DNA of 64,000 nucleotides from Melioribacter roseus (GTDB taxonomy: Bacteria; Bacteroidota; Ignavibacteria; Ignavibacteriales; Melioribacteraceae): contig DYHH01000005.1 in assembly GCA_020724265.1 (NCBI GenBank), positions 1 through 64,000 on the forward strand. The letters are read 5' to 3'. Position numbers and translations under genes: made by a program. Shown here piece after piece: positions 17,324 to 25,659 of the stretch; positions within the stretch are counted from its first letter, which is position 1, and the number at the start of each line of letters is the position of its first letter. The notes below the pieces were generated by a model. That model was not told the DNA's origin. It was given only the letters and a program-made list of their open reading frames with translations, and did not search any database.

Positions 17324-18502
17324 ATGCGAACAATAGTATCTCTCCCGGGTGACGGAATAGGAAAAGTTGTTTTACCTGAAGCAATTAGAGTTCTTGAAGC
17401 CGCAGGTTTTAAGGCAAATTATGTACATGGCGATATCGGTTGGGAGTTTTGGTGTAAAGAAGGAAATGCTTTGCCCGACCGTACAATTAAACTTCTTAAA
17501 GAACATAAAATCGGGCTTTTCGGAGCAATTACAAGTAAACCAAAAGATGATGCTGTTAACGAATTATCGCCCGAATTAAAAGATAAAGGTTATGTTTACT
17601 TCTCCCCTATTGTAGGTTTAAGACAACATTTTAATCTTGATATTTGTATTCGTCCATGTAAAGCATTCAAAGGCAATCCTCTCAATTTTATTCGAAAAGA
17701 TGGGAAAGGTGGTTATGAAGAACCGGCTGTTGATGCTGTGGTCTTTAGACAAAATACTGAAGGAATGTACGGTGGAATTGAATGGACAAATCCTCCAAAA
17801 GTTGTAAGAGATGCTTTGGAAACTCATCCAAAGATGAAAAAGTTTGCCGATGTTAAGAGCGAAGATATGGCAATATCTACTCGTATTGTATCGCGTCAAG
17901 CAACGGAAAGAATATTCAGAGCAGCGTTTGATTATGCAAAGAAATTCGGTTATAAAAATGTTACGGTTTGCGAAAAACCAAATGTTCTTCGTGAGACTTC
18001 GGGTATGTATTTAAAAATTGCCCGTCAAATTGCAAAAGAATATCCGGGTATTGATTTATGGGATACGAATATCGACGCACAGATGATGTGGCTGACAAAA
18101 AATCCGGAAGATTACGGAGTGCTTGTCGCAGAAAATATGTTCGGTGATATTATAAGTGACGGTTTTGCCGGATTAGTTGGCGGACTCGGATTTGCATGCT
18201 CGGCAAATATCGGTGATGAAGTTGCCGTATTTGAACCTACTCATGGTTCGGCACCTAAGTATGAAAACTTAAATCCATCAATAGTAAATCCGATTGCGAT
18301 GATACTAAGTGCATGTATGATGCTGGATCATATCGGTGAAAATGAGAAAGCTACAAAAATTAGAAAAGCAATTGCTGATGTTGTTGAAGAAGGCAAAGTT
18401 AAAACATACGATATGATGAAATTAAGAGGCGGCTCAAAAGCTATCGAACAAGGAGCAGCAACTACTCAAAAAATGACTGATGCGATAATTGAAAAACTTT
18501 AA
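17324..18502 (+). CDS. Isocitrate/isopropylmalate dehydrogenase family enzyme
   Basis: A 392-residue beta-decarboxylating dehydrogenase. PGDGIGKVVLPEA at the N-terminus, RQNTEGMYGGIEW and AENMFGDIISDGFAGLVGGLG (Asp metal ligands) are typical, as is FEPTHGSAPKY (NAD-binding region). The family covers isocitrate, isopropylmalate and homoisocitrate dehydrogenases. Because aconitase-type and citrate lyase genes follow, isocitrate (2-oxoglutarate interconversion) is the best guess. Homoisocitrate is the alternative, since the neighbouring aconitase resembles homoaconitase. It is the first gene of the cluster and follows a candidate operator. Confidence 0.8.
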   Translation: MRTIVSLPGDGIGKVVLPEAIRVLEAAGFKANYVHGDIGWEFWCKEGNALPDRTIKLLKEHKIGLFGAITSKPKDDAVNELSPELKDKGYVYFSPIVGLRQHFNLDICIRPCKAFKGNPLNFIRKDGKGGYEEPAVDAVVFRQNTEGMYGGIEWTNPPKVVRDALETHPKMKKFADVKSEDMAISTRIVSRQATERIFRAAFDYAKKFGYKNVTVCEKPNVLRETSGMYLKIARQIAKEYPGIDLWDTNIDAQMMWLTKNPEDYGVLVAENMFGDIISDGFAGLVGGLGFACSANIGDEVAVFEPTHGSAPKYENLNPSIVNPIAMILSACMMLDHIGENEKATKIRKAIADVVEEGKVKTYDMMKLRGGSKAIEQGAATTQKMTDAIIEKL

Positions 18503-18601
18503 TAGGAACGCAGATCATTATGATAGTTATGATTTAATATGATTTAAATCATTCTCAATCATAAACATCATAAAAATCAGTGTAACTATAACGGAGGAAC
18601 A

Positions 18602-19153
18602 ATGAGAGAAAAAATAAAAAAAATATGGCCTGAAATTGAACTTATAAAAGATGATGTTATAAAAGAGAAAACTTATCAATGCTGGGAATATGCCATAGAA
18701 AACAGTCCGTTGGAACCTGAAGACTTGGAAGAAATCCCCTTTTCATTATTAATCGATAATTGCAATATCTCCTTTATGAATCACAAAAGAACTGCAGTAC
18801 AATTATCAATTGAGATTGCAAAAATTATGGAGAATAATTTCAAAGATGATGTTAAAATTAATTGGGATTACTTAATCTCAGGTGCAATATTAATTGATGT
18901 TGGTAAACTTATCGAGTATGAGAAAGTTGACGGCAAACTATCGACAAGCAAACAAGGTAAATTATTAAGACACCCGTTCAGTGGAGTTTCAATTGCCGAT
19001 CGTTTCGGTCTTCCTGCTGAAATTCAACATATAATTGCGTATCATTCTAAAGAAGGTGATTTGGGTAAGCGCACAATTGAATCTATAATCGTGCATCATG
19101 CGGACTTTGTGAGCTTCGAACCGTTTAAAGATGAAACGAGATTAAAAGTATAA
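18602..19153 (+). CDS. HD-domain-like protein with altered catalytic motif
   Basis: A 183-residue soluble protein with the order of an HD phosphohydrolase domain: NHKRTAVQLS, an ILIDVGKL segment where LHDIGK is expected, LLRHPFSGVSIADRFG, IIAYHSKEGD and IIVHHADF. The His of the HD pair is replaced by Ile (ID). The metal site is therefore incomplete and activity is doubtful; a regulatory or binding role is possible. It has a good GGAGGAAC ribosome site and lies between the dehydrogenase and aconitase genes, so it is likely a member of that operon. Confidence 0.65.
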   Translation: MREKIKKIWPEIELIKDDVIKEKTYQCWEYAIENSPLEPEDLEEIPFSLLIDNCNISFMNHKRTAVQLSIEIAKIMENNFKDDVKINWDYLISGAILIDVGKLIEYEKVDGKLSTSKQGKLLRHPFSGVSIADRFGLPAEIQHIIAYHSKEGDLGKRTIESIIVHHADFVSFEPFKDETRLKV

Positions 19154-19160
19154 AATTGTT

Positions 19161-19227
19161 TAATTGTCACATTGTCGCATTGCTAAAAAGCTATTTAGCA
19201 ATTTAACCATTAGACAATTTGACAATT
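19161..19227 (+). repeat. Gene-less copy of the inverted-repeat (IVS-like) element, copy 1
   Basis: The left arm (from 19162, AATTGTCACATTGTCGCATT) and the right arm (19194-19227, ending TAGACAATTTGACAATT) are imperfect reverse complements, each ending in GCTAAA/TTTAGC. Between them GCATTGCTAAAAAGC matches CATATGGCTGAAAAGC at the start of the S23-like gene at 25232. This copy therefore looks like an internal deletion of the gene-bearing element. It ends 4 bases before the aconitase start codon. Confidence 0.65.
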
Positions 19228-19231
19228 CCGA

Positions 19232-21253
19232 ATGGAACAAAATGTAATCAATAATAATTTTAAGGTTTCTCAAATGCCCCAAAACTTAATTGAAAAAATA
19301 GTACAAAAACATGCAGTAGGTCTTGAAGAGAACCAAATAGTTAAAAGCGGTGATTATGTTTCTATTCAACCTGCTTATGTAATGACACATGATAATACCG
19401 GTGCTGTTATACCAAAATTTAGAAGTATTGGCGCAACAAAACTTGCAAATCCAAGACAAGTTGTTCACACACTCGATCATGATATTCAAAATAAATCCGA
19501 AAAGAATTTAGAGAAATATAGAAAGATTGAAGAATTCTCTAAATCAATGGGATGCGATTTCTATCCTGCCGGAAGAGGAATCGGTCATCAAATCATGATT
19601 GAAGAAGGTTATGCATTCCCCGGAACAATGTGTGTCGCATCCGATAGTCATTCGAATATGTACGGGGGAATAGGATGTTTAGGTACACCCATTGTTAGAA
19701 CCGATGCTGCAGCAATTTGGGCAACCGGAAGAACTTGGTGGCAAATTCCACAAGTTGTAAAAGTTGAATTAAATGGAAAACTTCAACCCGGTGTTACAGG
19801 GAAAGATGTGATAATTATACTTAGCGGTTACTTCAACAAAGATGAAGTACTTAATACGGTTATTGAGTTCACCGGTAATGGTATTAAATTTTTAAGTGTA
19901 GACCAACGACTTACAATTGCTAACATGACGACAGAATGGGGCGCTTTAGCCGGTGTATTTCCAATCGATAATATTACAATTAAATGGTTAAGAGCCAGAG
20001 CAGGTTTTATTGCCAGAAGAGGATTAGAAGGTGTTCCATCAGATGCCGACGGTAACGGTAGACATCCACGACTTAATAAAGAAAAAATCGATGAACTTGA
20101 AAAAGACCTGATTAATCTAAATCCTGATAAAGATGCATTCTATTCAAAAGTAATTTCAATCTCTCTTCCTTCTATTACACCGCATGTTTCCGGACCCAAT
20201 TCGGTTAAAGTAATGAAATCCGTAAGCCAACTAAAAAAAGAAAAAATAAAAATTAATAAAGCTTATTTAGTCTCTTGTGTAAACAGCAGATTAGAAGATA
20301 TTCAACAAGCAGCGGAAGTTATCAAAGGGAAAAAAGTTGCCGATGATGTAAAATTTTATGTTGCTGCAGCTTCTAGCGAAGTACAAAAATTAGCCGAACA
20401 AAAAGGATATTGGAATGATTTGCTTCAAGCCGGTGCTATCGAATTGCCGCCGGGATGCGGTCCTTGTATAGGGTTGGGAACCGGATTGCTCGAAGATGGC
20501 GAAGTTGGTATTTCTGCAACAAATAGAAACTTCAAAGGGAGAATGGGTTCGCCGAATGCTCAAGCCTACTTAGCTTCTCCTGCAGTTGTAGCTCAATCGG
20601 CTGTCTCAGGTTTTATTGATTACGAATCTCTATCCGCTACCCCGAATATTCGCGCTGAATTACAATTAAATAAAAAGCAAAAATCAGTTGATCAAGTTGT
20701 TAAGATCGTCAATGGTTTCCAAGAAAAAATAAACGGAAGGTTAGTTTATTGTTATCAAGATAATTTGAATACCGACGGAATTTATCCGGGCAAATACACC
20801 TATCAGGATGATTTCAAAAAGGAAGATCAAGCTAAAGTGGTTATGGAAAATTATGATCCGGACTTTGCTAAAAATATTAAACATGGCGATATACTTGTAA
20901 GCGGATATAATTTTGGGACAGGAAGTTCAAGAGAACAAGCAGCAACGGCATTACAACACGCCGGGATCCAATGTGTAATTGTTGGCTCTGCAAGTCAGAC
21001 TTATCAACGTAATGCTATAAATAACGGCTTTCTTGTAATTGAATCTTCCGAATTAACTGATTACTTAAAAGAAAAATTCGGGACAGAAAAATTGACGTGT
21101 TATTCTAATTCGGATGCCGAAATAGATTTTAGAAATTCCAAAATATTTTTTGAAGAAAAAGAATTTGAATTCAGCCCGGTTGGAACAGCCGCTCAAGAGT
21201 TAATTGTTATCGGCGGACTTGAAAATTGGGTAAACCAAAAATTGGAAAACTGA
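19232..21253 (+). CDS. Aconitase / homoaconitase family hydratase
   Basis: A 673-residue single-chain enzyme of the aconitase superfamily. The three [4Fe-4S] cysteines are at 349 (LVSCVNSR), 409 and 412 (PPGCGPCIG). Substrate motifs include VASDSHSNMYGGIGCLG and YNFGTGSSREQAA in the swivel domain. Around residues 145-180 (GTPIVRTDAAAIWATGRTWW) it looks like the Lys4-type homoaconitase subgroup, but the neighbours (dehydrogenase, citrate lyase) favour citrate/isocitrate. A start at 19274 is also possible, because family members usually begin near the EKI segment. An inverted-repeat element ends just upstream. Confidence 0.8.
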   Translation: MEQNVINNNFKVSQMPQNLIEKIVQKHAVGLEENQIVKSGDYVSIQPAYVMTHDNTGAVIPKFRSIGATKLANPRQVVHTLDHDIQNKSEKNLEKYRKIEEFSKSMGCDFYPAGRGIGHQIMIEEGYAFPGTMCVASDSHSNMYGGIGCLGTPIVRTDAAAIWATGRTWWQIPQVVKVELNGKLQPGVTGKDVIIILSGYFNKDEVLNTVIEFTGNGIKFLSVDQRLTIANMTTEWGALAGVFPIDNITIKWLRARAGFIARRGLEGVPSDADGNGRHPRLNKEKIDELEKDLINLNPDKDAFYSKVISISLPSITPHVSGPNSVKVMKSVSQLKKEKIKINKAYLVSCVNSRLEDIQQAAEVIKGKKVADDVKFYVAAASSEVQKLAEQKGYWNDLLQAGAIELPPGCGPCIGLGTGLLEDGEVGISATNRNFKGRMGSPNAQAYLASPAVVAQSAVSGFIDYESLSATPNIRAELQLNKKQKSVDQVVKIVNGFQEKINGRLVYCYQDNLNTDGIYPGKYTYQDDFKKEDQAKVVMENYDPDFAKNIKHGDILVSGYNFGTGSSREQAATALQHAGIQCVIVGSASQTYQRNAINNGFLVIESSELTDYLKEKFGTEKLTCYSNSDAEIDFRNSKIFFEEKEFEFSPVGTAAQELIVIGGLENWVNQKLEN

Positions 21254-21293
21254 TTTATAAAGAGCACTCTTAAAAACAAATACGAGGTTAGTT

Positions 21294-21737
21294 ATGAAAA
21301 TCACCCACGAATTTTCTACTCCTCGCAACATATTCGAAAAATTAATCCGCGATTACGAACAGCTTGATATTCGCGTGAACGGAGATAACGTATTCAATTT
21401 TGTATCGACTGCTTATCACCTGCATGAATGGATTAAAAGTGCGCCTATTCATTCTTCTCAGCAAGGTAAACGTTTAGTCAAAAGAGCTGTCGGTGAAGAC
21501 TGCATAAAATTATGCAGAGATATAATCACTGCAAAGAAAACTTATAAAATTTTGATTGATGACCCGCGAGCTCAAAATGAACCGGATTATACAAAAAAAC
21601 CGAGAGTAATGGATCGTGAGCATTACGAAAAAGGTCACAAACATTATAAGTTTATTATCGGTGATAAAGAATATGATCCTTTCGAATTCAAAGAAAGTAT
21701 TATGAATATTTATAAACCATATTTTCAGATAAAATAA
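21294..21737 (+). CDS. Hypothetical conserved-looking small protein
   Basis: A 147-residue soluble protein, 40 bases after the aconitase gene and 17 before the PrpD-like gene, with an ACGAGGTTAGTT leader; it is probably in the same operon. No family is recognised. Visible features are TAYHLHEWIKSAP, an EDCIKLCRDIITAKKTY stretch with two Cys, and several His/Glu-rich segments (HYEKGHKHYKF). Its placement suggests a link to citrate metabolism, but none can be shown. Confidence 0.7.
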   Translation: MKITHEFSTPRNIFEKLIRDYEQLDIRVNGDNVFNFVSTAYHLHEWIKSAPIHSSQQGKRLVKRAVGEDCIKLCRDIITAKKTYKILIDDPRAQNEPDYTKKPRVMDREHYEKGHKHYKFIIGDKEYDPFEFKESIMNIYKPYFQIK

Positions 21738-21754
21738 AACATCAAGAGGATTCT

Positions 21755-23188
21755 ATGCAAAAATCAATAGCAAGAACAATATCAGAATTTGCTTTTCATC
21801 TTAAGTATGAAGATTTACCGAAAGAAGTTATTCATGAAGTTAAAAGATATGTATATGATTCAATCGGGTGTGCATACGGCGGATACCACACAAAAGACGT
21901 AAATATAATTCGAGACATATACAACGAAATGGGGGGCAAACAAGAAGCAACCGTTATCGGGTTTGGTGATAAGATTCCGGCTGTCAATGCTACTCTTGTA
22001 AATTCTTTAATGATCCGTGCACTTGATTTTAACGATATATATTGGAAAGAAGACCCGTCTCACCCATCCGATATCATCCCGGCGGCACTTTCTGTTGCTG
22101 AGTTGGTCAATGCCGATATGAAAGATGTTATTGTTGCAATAGTTCTTGCTTATGAATTTGAACAAAGACTTTGCTTGTTTGCAAAACCCGGAATCCGTGA
22201 ACGAAAATGGCATCATGCAACACTAACTCAATTTGTTTCTCCTATTGTAGCAGGGAAAATATTAGGTTTAACAGTCGATCAAATGGTAAATGCAATTGGT
22301 ATAAACGGTTCGCATAACCACACAATCGGTTGTCCTACGGCAGGTAAATTAACAATGATGAAAAACACTGTCGATCCGATGGCTGTTCAATCGGGTGTTT
22401 TTGCGGCTCTAATGGCACAGCGGGGTTATTCCGGCACCGAAAAAGTATTCGAAGGCAAAGAAGGTTTTATGGATGCTTTCATTGGATGGAATTTTAAAGA
22501 AGAAAAAGTTAATCCAACCGAAATGATGGGGCGCGACGGTCTCTCTAAATGGTCATGGGATGTTGATGCTCTTACAAAAGGTTTAGGTGATAGCTATAAA
22601 ATTTTAGAATGCAGTATGAAAGCTTTTCCGACCGAAGCATTAACACATACACATATCTCATGCGTGCTTAATGCAATGATAAAAAACAATTTAAATTACA
22701 CCGACATTGAAGAAGTAAAAGTAACGGCATTCGCGCAAGCTTACGATATTCTATTTGATCCGGCTAAATATAGACCCGAATCAAGAGAAACCGCAGATCA
22801 TTCACTCCCCTATTGTCTTGCTGCGGCAATAGTTGATAAAAAAATAACAGTCCATTCATTTGATGACGAAAAACTAAACGACTCAAGAATTTTTGAAGTG
22901 ATTGATAAAATAAAAGGTGAACCGTCAATAGAATTTGAAAAAATGTTCCCGGCAAAACAGCCCTCGAAAGTTGTTGTTAAAACTAAAGATGGCAGAGAAT
23001 TCGAAGAATATTTGGAATACCCGAAAGGCGATCCGCGCGAACCTATGACCGAAGTTGATCTTGATAATAAATTTGAAGGTTTAGCTTCGGATTTACTTTC
23101 AATAGATCGGCAATATGAAATAAAGAAAATGATTTTTGAAGCAGAAGATTTTTCTGCAATTGAATTTATGGGGAAGTTAATTGTTTAA
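21755..23188 (+). CDS. MmgE/PrpD family dehydratase
   Basis: A 477-residue member of the MmgE/PrpD family (2-methylcitrate dehydratase, cis-aconitate decarboxylase, iminodisuccinate epimerase). The N-terminal YDSIGCAYGG, the DFNDIYWKEDPSHPSDIIPA active-site region, INGSHNHTIGCPTAG and KAFPTEALTHTHI are family features, with several conserved His. In this neighbourhood a hydratase acting on a tricarboxylate is likely, perhaps methylcitrate. No prpC or prpB is in the window, so the substrate is open. Confidence 0.85.
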   Translation: MQKSIARTISEFAFHLKYEDLPKEVIHEVKRYVYDSIGCAYGGYHTKDVNIIRDIYNEMGGKQEATVIGFGDKIPAVNATLVNSLMIRALDFNDIYWKEDPSHPSDIIPAALSVAELVNADMKDVIVAIVLAYEFEQRLCLFAKPGIRERKWHHATLTQFVSPIVAGKILGLTVDQMVNAIGINGSHNHTIGCPTAGKLTMMKNTVDPMAVQSGVFAALMAQRGYSGTEKVFEGKEGFMDAFIGWNFKEEKVNPTEMMGRDGLSKWSWDVDALTKGLGDSYKILECSMKAFPTEALTHTHISCVLNAMIKNNLNYTDIEEVKVTAFAQAYDILFDPAKYRPESRETADHSLPYCLAAAIVDKKITVHSFDDEKLNDSRIFEVIDKIKGEPSIEFEKMFPAKQPSKVVVKTKDGREFEEYLEYPKGDPREPMTEVDLDNKFEGLASDLLSIDRQYEIKKMIFEAEDFSAIEFMGKLIV

Positions 23189-23193
23189 CCGCC

Positions 23194-23253
23194 TAATTGT
23201 AGCATTGTTACTTTGCTTCTCCAACAACTAAGCCATTGGAAATTGAGACAATT
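23194..23253 (+). repeat. Gene-less copy of the inverted-repeat (IVS-like) element, copy 2
   Basis: TAATTGTAGCATTGTTACTTT forms the left arm and AAGCCATTGGAAATTGAGACAATT the right arm, with a short loop. The GCCATTGGA...GAGACAATT words repeat those in copy 3 (ACCATTGGACAATGAGACAA). It sits between the PrpD-like gene and the yefM-yoeB pair. It has diverged more than copies 1 and 3. Confidence 0.5.
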
Positions 23254-23323
23254 CAATATAGCTTGTTAGTTTTTTTAGATTAAACTATATTTCTGTCAGA
23301 ATAATGACAGAATGAGGTAAGAA

Positions 23324-23590
23324 ATGGAAGCAATAATTTATACTGAAGCAAGAAATAAATTACATAAACTTATTAATTATGTGAATGACTCATCCGACCC
23401 TGTAATTATAGTTGGTTCCAAAGGAAGGAAAGATGCAGTTCTGATTTCAAAAGAGGAATATGATAACATTATTGAAAATCTTTATGTGGTGAGTAATCCT
23501 AAATGGAAAAAGAGCATAGAAAAAGGATTAAAGGATATTGAGAAAGGAAAAGTTAAGCGACTTTCTGTTGATGATATTCTCAGTAGGTAA
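23324..23590 (+). CDS. yefM: YefM-family antitoxin
   Basis: An 88-residue Phd/YefM antitoxin: IYTEARNKLHKLINYVNDSS at the DNA-binding N-terminus and VLISKEEYDNIIE in the middle are typical. The C-terminal part (KKSIEKGLKDIEKGKVKRLS) should wrap the toxin. The translation start follows a GAGGTAAGAA ribosome site. As in other such pairs, it is expected to repress its own promoter, which must lie in the 135 bases after the PrpD-like gene. Confidence 0.85.
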   Translation: MEAIIYTEARNKLHKLINYVNDSSDPVIIVGSKGRKDAVLISKEEYDNIIENLYVVSNPKWKKSIEKGLKDIEKGKVKRLSVDDILSR

Positions 23591-23595
23591 AAAAG

Positions 23596-23877
23596 TTGGA
23601 AAAAGAATTTAAAATAATTTGGGCTGATGAAGCAGTAAAACAACTTGACGAGCTGAAGAAAACGAAAATAGAGAATCTCGATTCATACCTTTCTAAAATT
23701 ATTGAGCTATTGGAATCAATTAAGAAAGATCCTTTTAAAGGACTAGGGAAACCTGAACCATTGAAAGAATATTATCCTAAGTCTTGGTCTAGACGAATAA
23801 ATAAAAAAGATAGATTAATATACAAAGTTGAGAAGGATAAAGTATTCATAATCTCTATTATTGGTCATTATGATTAA
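23596..23877 (+). CDS. yoeB: YoeB-family mRNA interferase toxin
   Basis: A 93-residue RelE/YoeB-type ribosome-dependent mRNA endonuclease, starting at TTG 5 bases after the antitoxin stop codon. IIWADEAVKQLDEL at the N-terminus, KPEPLKEYYPKSWSRRINK, DRLIYKV and the C-terminal GHYD are the YoeB pattern; the Arg, His and Tyr needed for activity are present. It looks intact. The pair is inserted between two copies of the inverted-repeat element, inside an otherwise metabolic operon. Confidence 0.85.
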   Translation: MEKEFKIIWADEAVKQLDELKKTKIENLDSYLSKIIELLESIKKDPFKGLGKPEPLKEYYPKSWSRRINKKDRLIYKVEKDKVFIISIIGHYD

Positions 23878-23885
23878 CTGGAATT

Positions 23886-23961
23886 TACATTGTACAACTG
23901 CTGCATTGTCATATTGTTGTTATTCTTCAAAACAATTTAACCATTGGACAATGAGACAATG
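23886..23961 (+). repeat. Gene-less copy of the inverted-repeat (IVS-like) element, copy 3
   Basis: The left arm TACATTGTACAACTGCTGC plus ATTGTCATATTGTTGTT faces the right arm AACAATTTAACCATTGGACA plus ATGAGACAATG. The arms pair over about 30 bases. TACATTGTCATAT in the gene-bearing copy at 25220 matches the left arm here. It lies between yoeB and the CitD-CitE gene, ending 19 bases before the latter. Confidence 0.6.
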
Positions 23962-23980
23962 TTTTTAAAGAGGAAATTAA

Positions 23981-25216
23981 ATGTCAACAAAAAGTAATAT
24001 TGCTCACGCCGGTAAGCGAGGTGACAAAGTCAGATCTGACTGTTATATTGAAATTGAATTAAAAAAATCCGGCGGATTAAAAATCGATTTAAAGAGTAAA
24101 GTAGACTCGATGTTCGGTGTTTCGATACAGGAACAAATAAAAGAAATGTCGGAGTTTTTCGGATTAAAAAATGCAAACATTTTATTCGAAGATGCAGGAG
24201 CTCTCCCCTTTGTAATTGCTGCACGATTTGAATTAGCAGTAAAAAAACTCTTTCCGGGAATCGATAAAGACTTTTTGCCGGAGTTTAACAAAAAGAATTT
24301 ATATAAAACCACCAAAGATCGTCTTCGCAGAAGCAGACTTTATCTTCCCGGCAATGAACCGAAATTTTATCCAAACGCAGGATTACATAAACCTGACGGT
24401 ATAATTTTAGATTTAGAAGACAGTGTTTCTCCAACAGAAAAAGAAGCTGCACAATTGATTGTAAGAAATGCACTTCGTTCAGTTGATTTTTATGGTGCTG
24501 AAAGAATGGTTAGAATCAATCAACTTCCAAAAGGATTGGATGACTTAAAATTTATTATACCTCATAATGTTCATGTGATCTTAATACCAAAAGTTGAAAG
24601 TGCCGAACAAATAAATCTGGTCGAAGAAAAAGTCGAAGAGCTTAAGAAAATATTTAAGACAAAAAATGAAATTTATTTTATGCCGATAATAGAAAGTGCG
24701 CTTGGTGTTATTAATAGTTATGAAATTGCTACTGCTTCAATATATAATTGTGCACTTGCAGTCGGACTTGAAGATTATACAGCAGACATTGGCGTGGAAC
24801 GAACTAACGAAGGACACGAAAGTATATTCGCAAGAAGTATGATTATTAACGCAGCAAAAGCTGCAAAGATTCAAGCTATCGATACTGTCTTTTCCGATGT
24901 AAGTGATATGGAAGGATTAAGAAACTCAGTGTTGGAAGCAAAGTCGCTTGGATTTGAAGGAAAGGGCTGTATTCATCCAAGACAAATAAAAATTATCAAC
25001 GAAACATTTCTTCCTAACGAAAAAGAAATTGATAAAGCAAAAAAAATAGTATTAGCATTCGAAGAAGCCGAATCTAAAGGACAAGGCGTCGTATCACTCG
25101 GCAGCAAAATGATTGATGCACCGGTCGTTAAACGTGCGAGAAGAATTGTAAAACTTGCTGAAGAGAATAATCTATTAGATGAAAATTGGAGAGAAGTAAA
25201 CTCATTAATGGTTTAA
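23981..25216 (+). CDS. citDE: Fused citrate lyase acyl-carrier (CitD) and beta (CitE) subunits
   Basis: A 411-residue fusion. Residues 1-90 are CitD-like: the AHAGKRGDKVRSDCYIEIEL pattern aligns with AGTLESGD of known gamma subunits, placing Ser19 at the prosthetic-group site, and EDAGALPFVIAARFELA matches the CitD C-terminus. Residues of about 110-411 are CitE: RSRLYLPGNEPKF, GIILDLEDSVSPTEK (metal Asp/Glu), MPIIESALGV and GFEGKGCIHPRQI. CitE releases oxaloacetate from citryl-ACP. Normally citD and citE are separate genes, so the fusion is unusual. No citC, citX or citG is nearby. Confidence 0.85.
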   Translation: MSTKSNIAHAGKRGDKVRSDCYIEIELKKSGGLKIDLKSKVDSMFGVSIQEQIKEMSEFFGLKNANILFEDAGALPFVIAARFELAVKKLFPGIDKDFLPEFNKKNLYKTTKDRLRRSRLYLPGNEPKFYPNAGLHKPDGIILDLEDSVSPTEKEAAQLIVRNALRSVDFYGAERMVRINQLPKGLDDLKFIIPHNVHVILIPKVESAEQINLVEEKVEELKKIFKTKNEIYFMPIIESALGVINSYEIATASIYNCALAVGLEDYTADIGVERTNEGHESIFARSMIINAAKAAKIQAIDTVFSDVSDMEGLRNSVLEAKSLGFEGKGCIHPRQIKIINETFLPNEKEIDKAKKIVLAFEEAESKGQGVVSLGSKMIDAPVVKRARRIVKLAEENNLLDENWREVNSLMV

Positions 25217-25659
25217 TAGTTACATTGTCATATGGCTGAAAAGCAAATTAAATATCTAAAATTGAATGACATCGAAGCATATCGAATTGCTTTTGCTTTA
25301 AGTAATTATATCTGCAATATCGTTATCAAATGGGATTATTTCCCGAAGAGTACTATCGGTTCGCAATTTACTGATGCAGTAGATTCAATCTCCGCAAATA
25401 TCGCAGAAGGATTTGGGAGATATAATAAAAAAGATAAAATTAGATTTTACCGGATTAGCTTCGGATCAATGTATGAATCGTTAGATTGGAATGAAAAAGC
25501 AAAAGTTAGAAAGCTACTTTCAGACGATGAATACAACCATATCTATGTTGAATTAAAAAAATTACCAAAAGCAATCAACAGCCTAATAAATTATACAAAC
25601 AATAAATTAAAAATATAGCAACACTCATAACAATTAGACAATTGGACAATTAAACAATG
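25214..25659 (+). mobile_element. Gene-bearing IVS-like inverted-repeat element, copy 4
   Basis: TAATAGTTACATTGTCATAT at the left and AACAATTAGACAATTGGAC plus AATTAAACAATG at the right are imperfect inverted arms that enclose the S23/four-helix-bundle gene. The same arms, without the gene, occur three more times in this operon (19161, 23194, 23886). Intervening sequences in 23S rRNA genes likewise have inverted ends and can carry S23 genes. Here the element is intergenic, and its right arm supplies the start codon region of citF. Confidence 0.6.
25232..25618 (+). CDS. Four-helix-bundle (S23 / 23S rRNA IVS) protein
   Basis: A 128-residue helical protein of the S23 family: NDIEAYRIAFALSNYICNIV (helix 1), IGSQFTDAVDSISANIAEGF with GRY (the family hallmark), KIRFYRISFGSMYES, and a final helix LPKAINSLINYTNN. 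Family members occur inside intervening sequences of 23S rRNA and as accessory proteins of diversity-generating retroelements; they form pentameric barrels and bind nucleic acid. No reverse transcriptase is present here. It lies inside an inverted-repeat element between citDE and citF. Confidence 0.85.
   Translation: MAEKQIKYLKLNDIEAYRIAFALSNYICNIVIKWDYFPKSTIGSQFTDAVDSISANIAEGFGRYNKKDKIRFYRISFGSMYESLDWNEKAKVRKLLSDDEYNHIYVELKKLPKAINSLINYTNNKLKI

Noticed and set aside
25232..25618. Diversity-generating retroelement accessory protein (Avd)
   Set aside because: The protein fold fits, but no reverse transcriptase or template/variable repeat pair is seen in the window.
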